A stretch of 64,000 nucleotides of DNA from Candidatus Woesearchaeota archaeon. GTDB lineage: Archaea > Nanobdellota > Nanobdellia > Woesearchaeales > ARS49. Position 1 is the stretch's first letter. Every line of letters starts with the position of its first letter. The notes below the pieces were generated by a model, which was not told the origin of the DNA, ran no database searches, and saw only the letters and a program-made list of their open reading frames with translations. Made by a program: the position numbers and the translations under genes. Below are positions 1-8,166 of the stretch, one piece after another. The stretch is taken from positions 1 to 64,000 of the forward strand of contig JAHWHY010000004.1 of NCBI GenBank assembly GCA_019323015.1. The letters are read 5' to 3'.

Positions 1-1
1 A

Positions 2-238
2 GACTTGTATAACCTCTACTATTCTTTTGAGCTTGCTACATACTCAAGCATGTATCAGCGGAAAATACAGCTATTGAATAAAGGGCAGAATCTATATCTT
101 GAAAAAAAATCTCCTGAAGCGATGGTTGTGGTAAAATTAATGAATGTAATACAAGGCGTGTTTGATTGTATAGGAAACATGCTTGTGCTAAACATCTCTA
201 AATGCACTGCAACAAAAATACTTGAAAAGCAAGATTAA
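2..238 (+). CDS. C-terminal end of an unrecognised protein (partial)
   Basis: The reading frame is open from the left edge of the window to a TAA at 236-238, giving at least 78 residues. It has no in-frame ATG before residue 17, so it is more likely the tail of a gene that starts outside the window than a complete small gene; a TTG at 5 is the only early start codon. The visible part is a mix of helical and hydrophobic stretches with no motif I recognise. It converges on the coiled-coil gene that follows on the other strand. Confidence 0.45.
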   Translation, partial: DLYNLYYSFELATYSSMYQRKIQLLNKGQNLYLEKKSPEAMVVVKLMNVIQGVFDCIGNMLVLNISKCTATKILEKQD

Positions 239-286
239 CCATTACTTGTCCACATATCAGGACTTTAGTACAGAAAACAGGACAAA

Positions 287-1534
287 TCAAGGCTTAAGAA
301 CAACCTTAACCCCTGTTATCTTTCTCAGATTCTCAACCAGCTTGTTCTCAAGCTCCTGAATATCTACTTTAGAAAGCTCTTTAGAAAACAAGTCAATCTT
401 TCGCTCAATATCAATACGATTATTCTCCAGCTTTGTAATCCTTTCTTTCTTCTCTTTCAAGAGAACAACAACATCAAGATTAGCAATCTGCTTTTTAATC
501 TTGTCCTGCTCATGCTTAATCTGACCGTATTCTGTCAAGAAACTTCCAAGATACTCTCTTGTCAAGAGCTTCATGACCTCAAGAGTCTTTTCTTTTTTCT
601 TGTCCTTCAAGTCAATCCTGTTATTAACTATGGCCATCTCCATGTCATGAAGCGCCTTAAGAATGCTTAAATGCAAATCCTGCAGCAAAGCATCAAGAGG
701 AGAATCAATATACTTCTGAACAATAATCCTGTGCCTGTAAGTAATCCTCTCAAACTTCCTCAAAGCAGTATTAATAGAAGAAAACGGGCCTGTAATCCTC
801 TCCCGAGTCTCTTCAACCCTTGCCTGCGCCTGCTTGAAATTGTTCTTAAGCTCTGTCAATTCCTTGTCTTTCTGAAGAAGCTCTGTTTCTTCTTTTAATT
901 TCTTAATCTCTTCAGTGTGCTCTGCAAGTATTTTTTTCTGGGAGTCAAAATCCTTCTCAAGAGCCTGCCTTAAATCAAGCTTTGTCTGAAAATCAGTTAT
1001 TCTTTTCCTGGTATCATCAAGAATATTCAAGCCAGCAGTATCAAACGCTTCTTTAAAAGAATTAATCTCTTTTGAAATACTGCCGACATTAGCCATGACC
1101 TGCCTTGACTCATTAGCAAAAAACTCCTGCAGTATCTGAAAAGACTTCGCAGTTCCCTGCGTCAATTCCTTTAATTCCTCTTGTATTGCAGAGTGAAATA
1201 CAGGAAAATCACTTATTGCGTAAGGAACATGAACCCTGTCAAGAAAAGAACCAACCTTTTTTGAATACGCCTCCCTGTTGCCCTGCATAAAATGCTTTGC
1301 ACGCTCAGGAATATTAGGATTTAATAATTCTGCATTATTCAAGGTTTCAATATTCTTCTTGGCCGCAGAAATCTCTTGAGAAACACGACTGCCAACTTCC
1401 TTTAGCTCAGCAGTCAAGGAATCAATATTAAACTTGGTTTTTTCATCAAACCAGGAGTGCAAATTAGCTAATTCAATTTCTTCAACAGGAACCTCTGGCT
1501 CCCTGGTAAACAATCTTTTCAAAAACCCCAGCAT
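287..1534 (-). CDS. Coiled-coil protein, function unknown
   Basis: A 415-residue soluble protein begins with a short basic-hydrophobic segment (MLGFLKRLFTREPE) and is then almost entirely heptad-like, K/E/L/Q-rich helix, with long predicted coiled coils at about residues 30-75, 180-270 and 350-400. The start is set at the ATG at 1534; the frame stays open 69 nt upstream, but that part crosses the promoter of the divergent rnp4 gene and encodes an unrelated hydrophobic stretch. Related coiled-coil proteins with a short hydrophobic basic N-terminus are common in DPANN genomes, but I cannot assign a role. A membrane-peripheral or structural role is only a guess. Confidence 0.8.
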   Translation of the reverse strand: MLGFLKRLFTREPEVPVEEIELANLHSWFDEKTKFNIDSLTAELKEVGSRVSQEISAAKKNIETLNNAELLNPNIPERAKHFMQGNREAYSKKVGSFLDRVHVPYAISDFPVFHSAIQEELKELTQGTAKSFQILQEFFANESRQVMANVGSISKEINSFKEAFDTAGLNILDDTRKRITDFQTKLDLRQALEKDFDSQKKILAEHTEEIKKLKEETELLQKDKELTELKNNFKQAQARVEETRERITGPFSSINTALRKFERITYRHRIIVQKYIDSPLDALLQDLHLSILKALHDMEMAIVNNRIDLKDKKKEKTLEVMKLLTREYLGSFLTEYGQIKHEQDKIKKQIANLDVVVLLKEKKERITKLENNRIDIERKIDLFSKELSKVDIQELENKLVENLRKITGVKVVLKP

Positions 1535-1556
1535 ACTAATCCTTAAATAGAGAATA

Positions 1557-1565
1557 TTTATATAG
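1557..1565 (+). promoter_or_regulatory. TATA box of rnp4
   Basis: TTTATATAG lies with its centre about 28 nt before the ATG at 1589. At the usual archaeal spacing of about 25 nt from TATA to transcription start, the message would begin at or very near the start codon, so rnp4 is probably leaderless. Confidence 0.6.
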
Positions 1566-1588
1566 ATTTGGGTGTAACTAACAATATA

Positions 1589-1900
1589 ATGAAGAAGATA
1601 CATTCAAAAAAACAAAAAGAAATGAAGCAGATTGCAAAAGAAAGAATAAAATACTTATTTAAACAAGCAAAAGAGGCATTCAACAAAAACCCCTCATTGT
1701 CAAACAGATACGTAACTTTAGCAAGAAAACTATCAATGAAATACAAGGTGCCAATACCAAGAGAACTAAAAAGAAAATTCTGCAAACACTGCTACAAGTA
1801 TCTAGTGCCAGGAAAAAACTGCAGAATAAGAACAAAAAACAGCAAAGTAGTGTATTACTGCCAGAACTGCAAGAAGTACATGCGGTTTGTGTGCAAATAG
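1589..1900 (+). CDS. rnp4: RNase P protein component 4 (Rpp21/Rpr2 family)
   Basis: This 103-residue basic protein matches archaeal Rnp4, a protein subunit of RNase P, which trims the 5' leader from pre-tRNA. The N-terminal half is two amphipathic helices (KEMKQIAKERIKYLF and the conserved SNRYVTLARKLSMKYKVPIP), which in the family contact Rnp1. The C-terminal half is the zinc ribbon, CKHC near residues 66-69, a further Cys in PGKNC, and CQNC near residue 93. The ATG at 1589 is preferred over an upstream in-frame TTG because it puts the family start in place and agrees with the TATA spacing. It is divergent from the coiled-coil gene and convergent with the receiver-domain gene. Confidence 0.93.
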   Translation: MKKIHSKKQKEMKQIAKERIKYLFKQAKEAFNKNPSLSNRYVTLARKLSMKYKVPIPRELKRKFCKHCYKYLVPGKNCRIRTKNSKVVYYCQNCKKYMRFVCK

Positions 1901-1902
1901 AC

Positions 1903-2253
1903 TCAGGCAGAACGTATCTTATCCAAAACCTTTCTGAACTCGCGCTCTGTAAACGGCTTTTGTAAAAAAGCATACTTTGCGGCAGAAGGATATTTGTCTG
2001 CGAAATGCTCAAGAGGCTTTCCACTCATCAAGATGGCATATACACCAGGATTTTCTGCCTTGTAAGCATCAAGAAAATCAGGACCGCCCAGGCCGGGCAT
2101 TTCCACGTCGCTGATAATCAAATCAGGCTTAAATTCCCTGGCAGCAGCAAGGCCTTCCAAGCCGTCACTTGCAACCTGAACATCCTCTCCAGCAACATAA
2201 AGCGGCAGTAAAACACGCAAAGCTTTTTCATCATCAACAACTAAAACTTTCAT
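1903..2253 (-). CDS. Stand-alone response-regulator receiver domain (CheY-like)
   Basis: A 116-residue protein that is one receiver domain and nothing else. It shows the acidic pair D7-D8, the phospho-acceptor D49 in the context LIISDVEMPG, and the conserved Lys in FLQKPF near residue 100; the usual Thr/Ser switch position reads ILMSGKP. No output domain follows and no histidine kinase is in the window, so it probably acts by protein-protein contact. The ATG at 2253 has a Shine-Dalgarno GAGGGA about 9 nt upstream; the longer reading frame to 2304 runs through the promoter region shared with the divergent gene. DPANN genomes often carry such lone receivers. Confidence 0.9.
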   Translation of the reverse strand: MKVLVVDDEKALRVLLPLYVAGEDVQVASDGLEGLAAAREFKPDLIISDVEMPGLGGPDFLDAYKAENPGVYAILMSGKPLEHFADKYPSAAKYAFLQKPFTEREFRKVLDKIRSA

Positions 2254-2340
2254 TTGTTCTTCCCTCACAAATAAACATATAAAAATAGAAAAGTTTATAA
2301 ACATATGTTAACTAAATTAACATTTCAAGGGGTACTGAAT

Positions 2341-2598
2341 TTGAGAACCAAAAAAGAGGGTAATGGCGAGGCAGTGATATACACTTATAAGCTAATTCAT
2401 CTTCCAAAGAAAGACAAAATAAGATTTTTCTATGCGCTAAAAGGAAGAAACGGCAAAAAAGGAATACTAGAGAGACTAAAAATAGAGCAATTAGGAAGAA
2501 CAGTTCTTTTAGCTTCTGCAAATAAAGAAAAAGAACTAGATGAATTTTTTGCTTACTGGCGGTGCAAACCAAAAAAAACACGGGTGAAATTGTTATGA
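2341..2598 (+). CDS. Small basic protein of unknown function
   Basis: An 85-residue Lys/Arg-rich protein with a beta-like pattern (AVIYTYKLIHL, IRFFYALKG) and no motif I recognise. The start is uncertain. An ATG at 2305 opens the frame, but the TATA box TTTATAAA at 2294-2301 would place transcription start near 2322, downstream of it; a TTG at 2341 preceded by GGGGT at 2329-2333 fits better. Its stop overlaps the start of the following surface-protein gene (ATGA), which implies translational coupling. A cytoplasmic partner for that exported protein is possible but unproven. Confidence 0.6.
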   Translation: MRTKKEGNGEAVIYTYKLIHLPKKDKIRFFYALKGRNGKKGILERLKIEQLGRTVLLASANKEKELDEFFAYWRCKPKKTRVKLL

Positions 2599-5570
2599 GA
2601 AAAAACAAGCGCAATGCAGGCAAAGACTTAATCATAATAATACTTCTTGCAGCAGTTGTTTTTGGCCTGATATCCTTTGCAAAAGAAGCAACAATAACAG
2701 GACAGGCAGCAGCGCCATTAAACCAAGCACCAATCTGGACAGGAGAAACATCCACATTCACCACAATAAAAAATGAAAGCATAGTATTATCCTTAGGAGA
2801 ATATTTCACAGACCCAAACGGGGATGCAATAACATATCTTGCATCAGAGGCAAGCAACATAGCCCTGGAAGTGTCTGGACAACAGCTAAAAATAACACCT
2901 GAACCAGAATTCATAGGAGAAAGATACATATCCATATTCGCGTCTGACGGAGAAGAAACAATAAAAAAAACAATTACATTAACAGTATTAGAAACACCAG
3001 AAGAACCTGAACCAGAACTTGCTCCAGAAATAAATGACGCAATAAAAGACCAAAACGGAAGATCAGTAGGCAAAAAAGTAGAAGAAGACTACACATTTGA
3101 CACAATAATAGACAACATAGAAAGAACACCGCAAAACATCATAATAACATTTCACCACAATGCAAATGACGAACTGCCAGTATGGATAGAAGACTGGGCA
3201 GACTACAAACTATCAAAAAATACTGCACTGCCCAGAGAAACAATCACATTAACAGTGCCATTAATCAACGGCATAGTGCCAAAATTCAAGCTTCATGTCG
3301 GAGCAACATCAGATGTGTTTGAATTTGGAAAAACCATACCTTCTGTAAGAATAATAGATGACAAACTGAATGCAGGACAATACCAAATATATGACCGCGA
3401 TGATGATTTTGTAGACGTAGAGATAACAAAAGGAGAATCAAGAATTATCATAAACGCAGTTGCTTCTGAAGAAATAAATGCAAAAATAGGAGAAATAGAA
3501 GAATTAAAGACAGAAGTAATTGCAGTAGACCCAATAGCAATGGGAAGCGCAACAATCACACTAGAAAAAACAGGAAAAGTCAGTGTAATAAGAATGTGCG
3601 AAGACTTCAGCACAGAAACATTCACCTGCCAGGGAAAATGGGAAATAACAGACATACCATTCACAGACACAGGAAACCAGATAATCTTCACAGTAGACCA
3701 CTTCAGCGCATACGCAGGAGGAACAGCAACAAATCTCACAATATGGGATGATTCAGACCTGGGAACACAATTCACAGGAGCGCCAATGTCATTTTATGCA
3801 AACTTCACAAATGCAACAGGCCCGGCAAACAACACAAACGGAAGCTGCAAGATAAGATTCAACACAACAGGAGCATACGGCCCATGGCTAAACATGACAT
3901 TCAATGCAACAGGAACAGACATCTATAATTATTCCAGAACATTTAACATACAAGGAACCCCTGATTATTATGAAATAAACTGCACAGGCACAGGAGAAAA
4001 CCTTGCAGCAACAGACGCATTTTACGTATACCAGTTCATACCAAACCAAGGGCTGCTAAGCTGTACACTCAGGACAGGAATCGCCTGCCTTCCAGGAGAA
4101 ACAAAAGTGCTCGGCCTGTCAGCAACAACAAACGCGCACGCAGAATTATCAACACAAAGCAATTACAACACAAGCATCTGCTGCCAAGACCTCTCAGGAA
4201 GAAACACAATACTTGCAACAGGAACAACATTCATAAACCTAAGCAACACCACAAATGCACACGTCGCACTCCCAAACACAACCACACAATATAATTTCTC
4301 TGCAAACATAAGCGGAAGCAGTGAAAACATCACCTGCAATTACACACAAACATCAGGAGTGTGCGCATACCCATACGGCTGCATAGCAACAATATCAAAC
4401 AACACCAATGCACACGTGTCAGACTGCAGCAACAACCCCTACAGCCAGACAATATGCTGCAGATTCCCTCAAGTCCCATTAAATTCAACACTCAATGTAA
4501 CAAAAAACATAACACCAAGCCCTGCAATAATAGGTTCAGTAATGCGCTACATAATACTGATACAAAACCTTGGGCCAGGAACCGCACACAACATAACAGT
4601 AAATGAGACATACCCTAATGACACAATATACCTGAGTGCAATACCTGCACCAAGCGCAGGAAACAACATATGGTTTATATCAAACATCACAGCAGGCTCA
4701 AGCAGCACAATAACAGTAAGACTGCGCGTCAATGATTCTGCTGTAAACGGAACCTACCTGAACAACACAGTCAACGTGACATGGTATAATGACACAGGAG
4801 GCAATACGTCCAGAGCAGCAAATGCAAGTGTGCAGGTACTCACAGGAGCTGCAGCACAAAGAAGAGCGAGCGGAGGATGGCCGGCAACAGCAGGAGCAAG
4901 AAGAATGTACCAAGAAACAGCAGAAGCACTTGCAGCAGAACAGTTCACGCCCACCTGCGTGGAAAGATGGACCTGCGGAGAGTGGGGAGAGTGCATAAAT
5001 AGCCAAAAAATGAGAATATGCACAGACCAGAACAGCTGCGGAACAGCATATTCCAAGCCAGGAGAGACAACAACATGCACAATTGAACAGCCAGCAGCAC
5101 CAACAGCAGGACAGGCAATACAGCAGCCTCAAATGCCGCCACAACCAGTTTATGTACCAGAAGAACCTGAAATAAAGGAAAACAAGCTGGCAAAAACACT
5201 GCCATTCATAACATACGGCTTATTAATCCTGCTGACAATAGCACTTCTAATCCACTTAATCAGAGAGCATTTCATAGGCAAAGAGACACATGACATCTGG
5301 TATTACGCGCTATATGTCTTGTTTGCACTTACAGTGCTGTCAATAACAGCAGAATTACTGCTAGGAGAACTAATGCCATATCCAGCAATCTTTGCAATAG
5401 GCGCGATAGTGATGGTATTCATACTGGATATTCTTCTGCGAAGGATAGCAAACAGGCCAAAAAGACCAAAGAAAAAAGAACCAATCACTGTTGTTGAGAA
5501 AAAACAAGAAGAGATCAAAGAAGACGAACTAGAAGAGATATCAAGAAAACTCAAAGAATTAAAACTTTAA
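2595..5570 (+). CDS. Large exported surface protein (Ig-like, DUF11 and thrombospondin-like parts)
   Basis: A 991-residue envelope protein. After a basic N-terminus comes a hydrophobic anchor (about residues 11-30) followed at once by ATITGQA, the TGxA motif shared with other exported proteins here. Residues about 40-145 resemble a cadherin/Ig-like domain (FTDPNGDAITY... FASDGEE). The middle is N-glycosylation-sequon-rich and carries repeats built on TTNAH(A/V) and ICC, near residues 505-625. A DUF11-type repeat follows (PLNSTLNVTKNITPSPAIIG...), then a thrombospondin-1-like Cys segment (CVERWTCGEWGEC). Three C-terminal membrane helices and a Lys/Glu tail end the protein. The start is ATG at 2595, overlapping the previous stop. 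It is probably a cell-surface adhesion or interaction protein; the domain names rest on pattern recognition only. Confidence 0.85.
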   Translation: MRKNKRNAGKDLIIIILLAAVVFGLISFAKEATITGQAAAPLNQAPIWTGETSTFTTIKNESIVLSLGEYFTDPNGDAITYLASEASNIALEVSGQQLKITPEPEFIGERYISIFASDGEETIKKTITLTVLETPEEPEPELAPEINDAIKDQNGRSVGKKVEEDYTFDTIIDNIERTPQNIIITFHHNANDELPVWIEDWADYKLSKNTALPRETITLTVPLINGIVPKFKLHVGATSDVFEFGKTIPSVRIIDDKLNAGQYQIYDRDDDFVDVEITKGESRIIINAVASEEINAKIGEIEELKTEVIAVDPIAMGSATITLEKTGKVSVIRMCEDFSTETFTCQGKWEITDIPFTDTGNQIIFTVDHFSAYAGGTATNLTIWDDSDLGTQFTGAPMSFYANFTNATGPANNTNGSCKIRFNTTGAYGPWLNMTFNATGTDIYNYSRTFNIQGTPDYYEINCTGTGENLAATDAFYVYQFIPNQGLLSCTLRTGIACLPGETKVLGLSATTNAHAELSTQSNYNTSICCQDLSGRNTILATGTTFINLSNTTNAHVALPNTTTQYNFSANISGSSENITCNYTQTSGVCAYPYGCIATISNNTNAHVSDCSNNPYSQTICCRFPQVPLNSTLNVTKNITPSPAIIGSVMRYIILIQNLGPGTAHNITVNETYPNDTIYLSAIPAPSAGNNIWFISNITAGSSSTITVRLRVNDSAVNGTYLNNTVNVTWYNDTGGNTSRAANASVQVLTGAAAQRRASGGWPATAGARRMYQETAEALAAEQFTPTCVERWTCGEWGECINSQKMRICTDQNSCGTAYSKPGETTTCTIEQPAAPTAGQAIQQPQMPPQPVYVPEEPEIKENKLAKTLPFITYGLLILLTIALLIHLIREHFIGKETHDIWYYALYVLFALTVLSITAELLLGELMPYPAIFAIGAIVMVFILDILLRRIANRPKRPKKKEPITVVEKKQEEIKEDELEEISRKLKELKL

Positions 5571-5884
5571 AGCTTTTTCTTCTTAATCCAGTCTTTCTGA
5601 AGCAATAATGCATAAATAAACAAGATTATTATGCCAAGCTCAAAAAAGCCATTCACATGAGCAGGAATATTCAGTAAACCTGCTGTTCTCAATACAGTCA
5701 ATAATTCTTCAATAATAAAAATTATCAAAGCCACAAAAACAAGTGTCCAAGGCTTCTGAAAAACCTTGTTCCTGTTCTTAGCAGGTGTTGCAAAAAGCTT
5801 AAGGAACAGATAAAACAGGATGATGACTAATATAAGGTTATAGTATGGTGCTACTAATCCAAGTGCTGCCCAAAACTCAGTCAT
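5567..5884 (-). CDS. Small three-helix membrane protein, paralog B
   Basis: A 105-residue integral membrane protein with three hydrophobic helices and a Lys-rich tail (WIKKKKL). The middle helix has a buried acidic pair (IIFIIEELLTVLRTAGL) preceded by a Trp. The same pattern W-x(n)-EE-x(n)-L-(R/K)-T-x-G, then a His near the third helix, occurs in the adjacent gene, so the two are tandem duplicates. Its ATG overlaps the stop of that upstream paralog by 4 nt (ATGA), which makes a two-gene operon with likely equimolar products. I do not recognise the family. Charged residues inside the helix suggest ion or ligand handling, but this is speculation. Confidence 0.8.
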   Translation of the reverse strand: MTEFWAALGLVAPYYNLILVIILFYLFLKLFATPAKNRNKVFQKPWTLVFVALIIFIIEELLTVLRTAGLLNIPAHVNGFFELGIIILFIYALLLQKDWIKKKKL

Positions 5885-6186
5885 TCAAGCCACCCCTTTG
5901 TAATTTTTATCTGTGCTAAAACTCCTGCAATAACAAATAATAATATGAAGAATGGAATTACATGCGTGAGATGAGGTGTGGAATAGATACCAAAGGTCTT
6001 AAGAGCTCCAATGACCTCTTCAACAGCAAACAATACCAAGCCAATAATCAAGAATCTCCAGCTTCTCATAATCTTGTTTTGCCTTGCAGTCCTGAACAGA
6101 CTCAAAGCAATAATGCCTGCTACAACTGACAAGAAGCCTGCAGAGAACTGCGTTATTCCATAAATCCATTCGTATGTTGTGAACAA
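5881..6186 (-). CDS. Small three-helix membrane protein, paralog A
   Basis: A 101-residue membrane protein, first gene of a two-gene operon. Helices lie at about residues 13-32, 43-62 and 74-92. The second helix carries an acidic pair in the context LFAVEEVIGALKTFGIYSTPHLTH, matching the equivalent segment of the downstream paralog. No signal peptide or known catalytic motif is visible. The sequence before the start holds a Shine-Dalgarno-like AGAGAGGTGACAAAGG. Function unknown; a small two-component membrane complex is the simplest reading of the tandem, overlapping arrangement. Confidence 0.8.
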   Translation of the reverse strand: MFTTYEWIYGITQFSAGFLSVVAGIIALSLFRTARQNKIMRSWRFLIIGLVLFAVEEVIGALKTFGIYSTPHLTHVIPFFILLFVIAGVLAQIKITKGWLE

Positions 6187-6237
6187 CCTTTGTCACCTCT
6201 CTTTATACTGAAATTTTAATAAACTAGTATTTAAAGT

Positions 6238-6314
6238 TTGTGGTTATTTGTTTGTAGTCCTTGGTTATTCGGTAATTGGATGTTCAGCAATTACTTACTA
6301 CCAACTACTTGCCA
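6238..6314. repeat. GT-rich/AC-rich imperfect inverted repeat
   Basis: A left arm rich in GTGGTTATTTG and GTAGT phrases turns into a right arm ACTTACTACCAACTACTTG, around a perfect small hairpin GTAATTG/CAATTAC. Similar elements occur at 19381-19515 and 21008-21092. All three are strictly intergenic. Confidence 0.5.
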
Positions 6315-6346
6315 CGATTAGAAAGAAGATAAAAAATAAAAATTAT

Positions 6347-6847
6347 TTATCTGTCACAGCATCCGTAGTACATAGGCAATAAGTCACGGACATTGTTGCC
6401 GTACATGTCTTCTGTGAAGCAATTGTATCCCATTGATGCCTTGTCAGTGTACAGTTGATATCCATAACCGAAAGCAGCTCTTATGTTATTTGGGAAGTGC
6501 AATAGTTCACATGTTGTCAAAGCTGTTGGAATATGCGTGTATGGGTTTCTTCCATACCGGATTGCTGTACTAACTCCCTGCTCTGTTCCAGTCATAAACT
6601 TAAGGCTAGCTCCACCCATTTGCGGGTTTGGTGCTACTTCTCCATCTGGAAGCATACCATATGCTGCAGGATTTTCCATTGTCGGGCTGTACTCAATCCA
6701 CCTAGTGTAAGGGAAAGGGTCTCCCTCAAAATTAGTGTAGATTCCTGCTCCTGTTCTTCCAGAAGTAAACATCAGAATCAGCCCTACTATTGCAATGACT
6801 GCAACAACGGCCATTATAATCAGAGCAATGCTCTTAGATTGTTCCAT
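6347..6847 (-). CDS. N-anchored Cys-rich exported protein (trio member 1)
   Basis: A 166-residue protein with an N-terminal hydrophobic helix (residues about 7-27), then TSGRTGAGIY and a soluble outer part. It shares with its two downstream neighbours the N-terminal helix, the TGA(G/A) motif and four cysteines laid out as single C, single C, CC: LTTCELLHFPNN, CFTEDMYGN and YYGCCDR. With the next gene it also shares GDPFPYTR. The ATG at 6847 has GAGGTGA 6 nt upstream; a GTG codon just before it is a less likely start. Each trio gene has its own strong promoter, which suggests high or separately tuned expression. Function unknown; the anchor recalls pilin-like proteins but no typical class III cleavage site is evident. 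Confidence 0.85.
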   Translation of the reverse strand: MEQSKSIALIIMAVVAVIAIVGLILMFTSGRTGAGIYTNFEGDPFPYTRWIEYSPTMENPAAYGMLPDGEVAPNPQMGGASLKFMTGTEQGVSTAIRYGRNPYTHIPTALTTCELLHFPNNIRAAFGYGYQLYTDKASMGYNCFTEDMYGNNVRDLLPMYYGCCDR

Positions 6848-6904
6848 CACGATTCACCTCACTTTTTTAAATTTGAGTGTATTTATTCAATAAATATCAT
6901 TAGT

Positions 6905-6922
6905 CGTATATAAACTTTTTGG
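6905..6922 (-). promoter_or_regulatory. BRE/TATA promoter of trio member 1
   Basis: On the minus strand CCAAAAAGTTTATATACG, a purine run followed by a TATA box, lies about 65 nt before the start codon at 6847. Confidence 0.55.
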
Positions 6923-6961
6923 TATTTCAATAAATAAAAATAATAAAATAAAAGAAGAAGA

Positions 6962-7456
6962 TTATCTTCTACAGCAAGCAAAGTCTCCTAGTATATCTCT
7001 TACAGGAATGCCGTCAACTGTTTCTGTAAAGCAGGTCCTACCCATACCAATGTATGACTCCCACTGCTGAACATTAACATTATTCGGAGCATAAACATTG
7101 CTTGGAAACTTTAGCATAGCACAAGATAATTTTGCAGTCCTTGTCTTTGCATAAGGATCTCTCTTGTATACTACGTCTTTCTGAACTTCTCTAGGAACTT
7201 CTGTAAAGTCCACTAGAGTTTCTGTTGCTCCGCCATATATTGGATTTGCTGGCTCAATTAATGTTGTTTCCCAGCCAGGTGTTTCAACAACAGGCTGTCC
7301 TTCAATGTATCTTGTATACGGGAACGGGTCTCCTTTAAGAGCGCCACCATAAACACCAGCACCTGTCTTAGACATAGTAAACAGTAGAACCAGTCCAACA
7401 ATAGCTGTTATGATAACTATTCCCAGAACAGTTAGTGTAAGGCTCTTTGTTTCCAT
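6962..7456 (-). CDS. N-anchored Cys-rich exported protein (trio member 2)
   Basis: A 164-residue paralog of the neighbouring genes. The anchor helix spans about residues 7-28 and is followed by MSKTGAGVYGG and GDPFPYTRYIEG. The conserved cysteines are in KLSCAMLKFPSN, GRTCFTETVDG and DFACCRR at the extreme C-terminus, and V(R)DIL/VRDLL precedes the CC pair in both this protein and member 1. Two disulfides on the outer face are plausible. GAGGTGAT stands 5 nt before the ATG. A promoter of the CGAAAG-TTTATATA type is at 7511-7530. Function unknown. Confidence 0.85.
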   Translation of the reverse strand: METKSLTLTVLGIVIITAIVGLVLLFTMSKTGAGVYGGALKGDPFPYTRYIEGQPVVETPGWETTLIEPANPIYGGATETLVDFTEVPREVQKDVVYKRDPYAKTRTAKLSCAMLKFPSNVYAPNNVNVQQWESYIGMGRTCFTETVDGIPVRDILGDFACCRR

Positions 7457-7510
7457 TAAATATCACCTCGTTTTATTAACTATGATTATTATTCTAAGAA
7501 AAATAATTTG

Positions 7511-7530
7511 TATATATAAATCTTTCGTCA
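7511..7530 (-). promoter_or_regulatory. BRE/TATA promoter of trio member 2
   Basis: TGACGAAAGATTTATATATA on the minus strand is the clearest example of the window's promoter consensus. The start codon is 55 nt downstream. Confidence 0.65.
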
Positions 7531-7568
7531 AGAATGATTAAAGAAAAAGAATAAAAAAATAAAAAATT

Positions 7569-8081
7569 TTACATTACGTTACCAGGCTGGTAACAGCAAA
7601 GTCCTGGGAATGGCTCTCTTCCGTTAATCTTTATGTTAACGCATCTGCCATCAAATTCACTCATTGCTCTCTGAACGCTTGTTGTTGCTGTGTAATCTAC
7701 ATACTCAGAATACTTTGGATTTACCATAGCATACTGTGCAAAGTCAAAACAGCTTCTTATTGGTACGTTGCCAGTGAATTCCAGGTCTGTTGGTGTATAC
7801 ATACCAAAATTCCTGTAACCTGTTTTCCAGGAACCTTCTACCTTATATCTTTCTGGTGTGCCCTGCGGCATGTTTGGCTGCTCAACAATTCCAGAGTACA
7901 GAACCCTGTTATCTGTATATGTTCTAGCAGCATGACCGACATCAAGGCCACCACTGTATACACCTGCAACTGCTGCGCCTGTATCTTTCATCTTAGCAAA
8001 CATTAGAACCAAGCCAATAATTGCAATCACTGCAACGATTCCTAGAATTGCAAGTGCAATGCCTTTTGTTTGTTCTGCCAT
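7569..8081 (-). CDS. N-anchored Cys-rich exported protein (trio member 3)
   Basis: A 170-residue, more divergent member of the trio. The anchor helix (residues about 8-28) is followed by KMKDTGAAVAGVYSGG. Cysteines occur in PIRSCFDFAQ, DGRCVNIK and PGLCCYQPG, giving the same C, C, CC layout, but the GDPFPYTR segment is absent. The start has GAGAGGTGA about 8 nt upstream. It is separated from the lspA operon by a promoter, so it is the first gene of its own unit. Function unknown. Confidence 0.85.
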   Translation of the reverse strand: MAEQTKGIALAILGIVAVIAIIGLVLMFAKMKDTGAAVAGVYSGGLDVGHAARTYTDNRVLYSGIVEQPNMPQGTPERYKVEGSWKTGYRNFGMYTPTDLEFTGNVPIRSCFDFAQYAMVNPKYSEYVDYTATTSVQRAMSEFDGRCVNIKINGREPFPGLCCYQPGNVM

Positions 8082-8140
8082 ACTTTTTTCACCTCTCTTG
8101 GTTAAACATAATCAAGTATAACACATAAGTTTTATTTCTT

Positions 8141-8160
8141 TTATATAAATGTTTCGCTTT
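8141..8160 (-). promoter_or_regulatory. BRE/TATA promoter of trio member 3
   Basis: AAAGCGAAACATTTATATAA on the minus strand, 60 nt before the start codon at 8081, fits the CGAAA(G/C)-TTTATATA pattern. Confidence 0.6.
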
Positions 8161-8166
8161 TTTTGA

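Noticed and set aside
4698..5205. Long minus-strand open frames opposite the big surface gene
   Set aside because: They are shadows of a strongly biased coding strand (Cys/Ser/Leu-rich translations) and have no start context.
6347..8081. Reading the N-anchored trio as archaeal pilins with class III signal peptides
   Set aside because: Only one member has a Lys-Gly before the hydrophobic stretch; the other two lack a plausible prepilin peptidase site.
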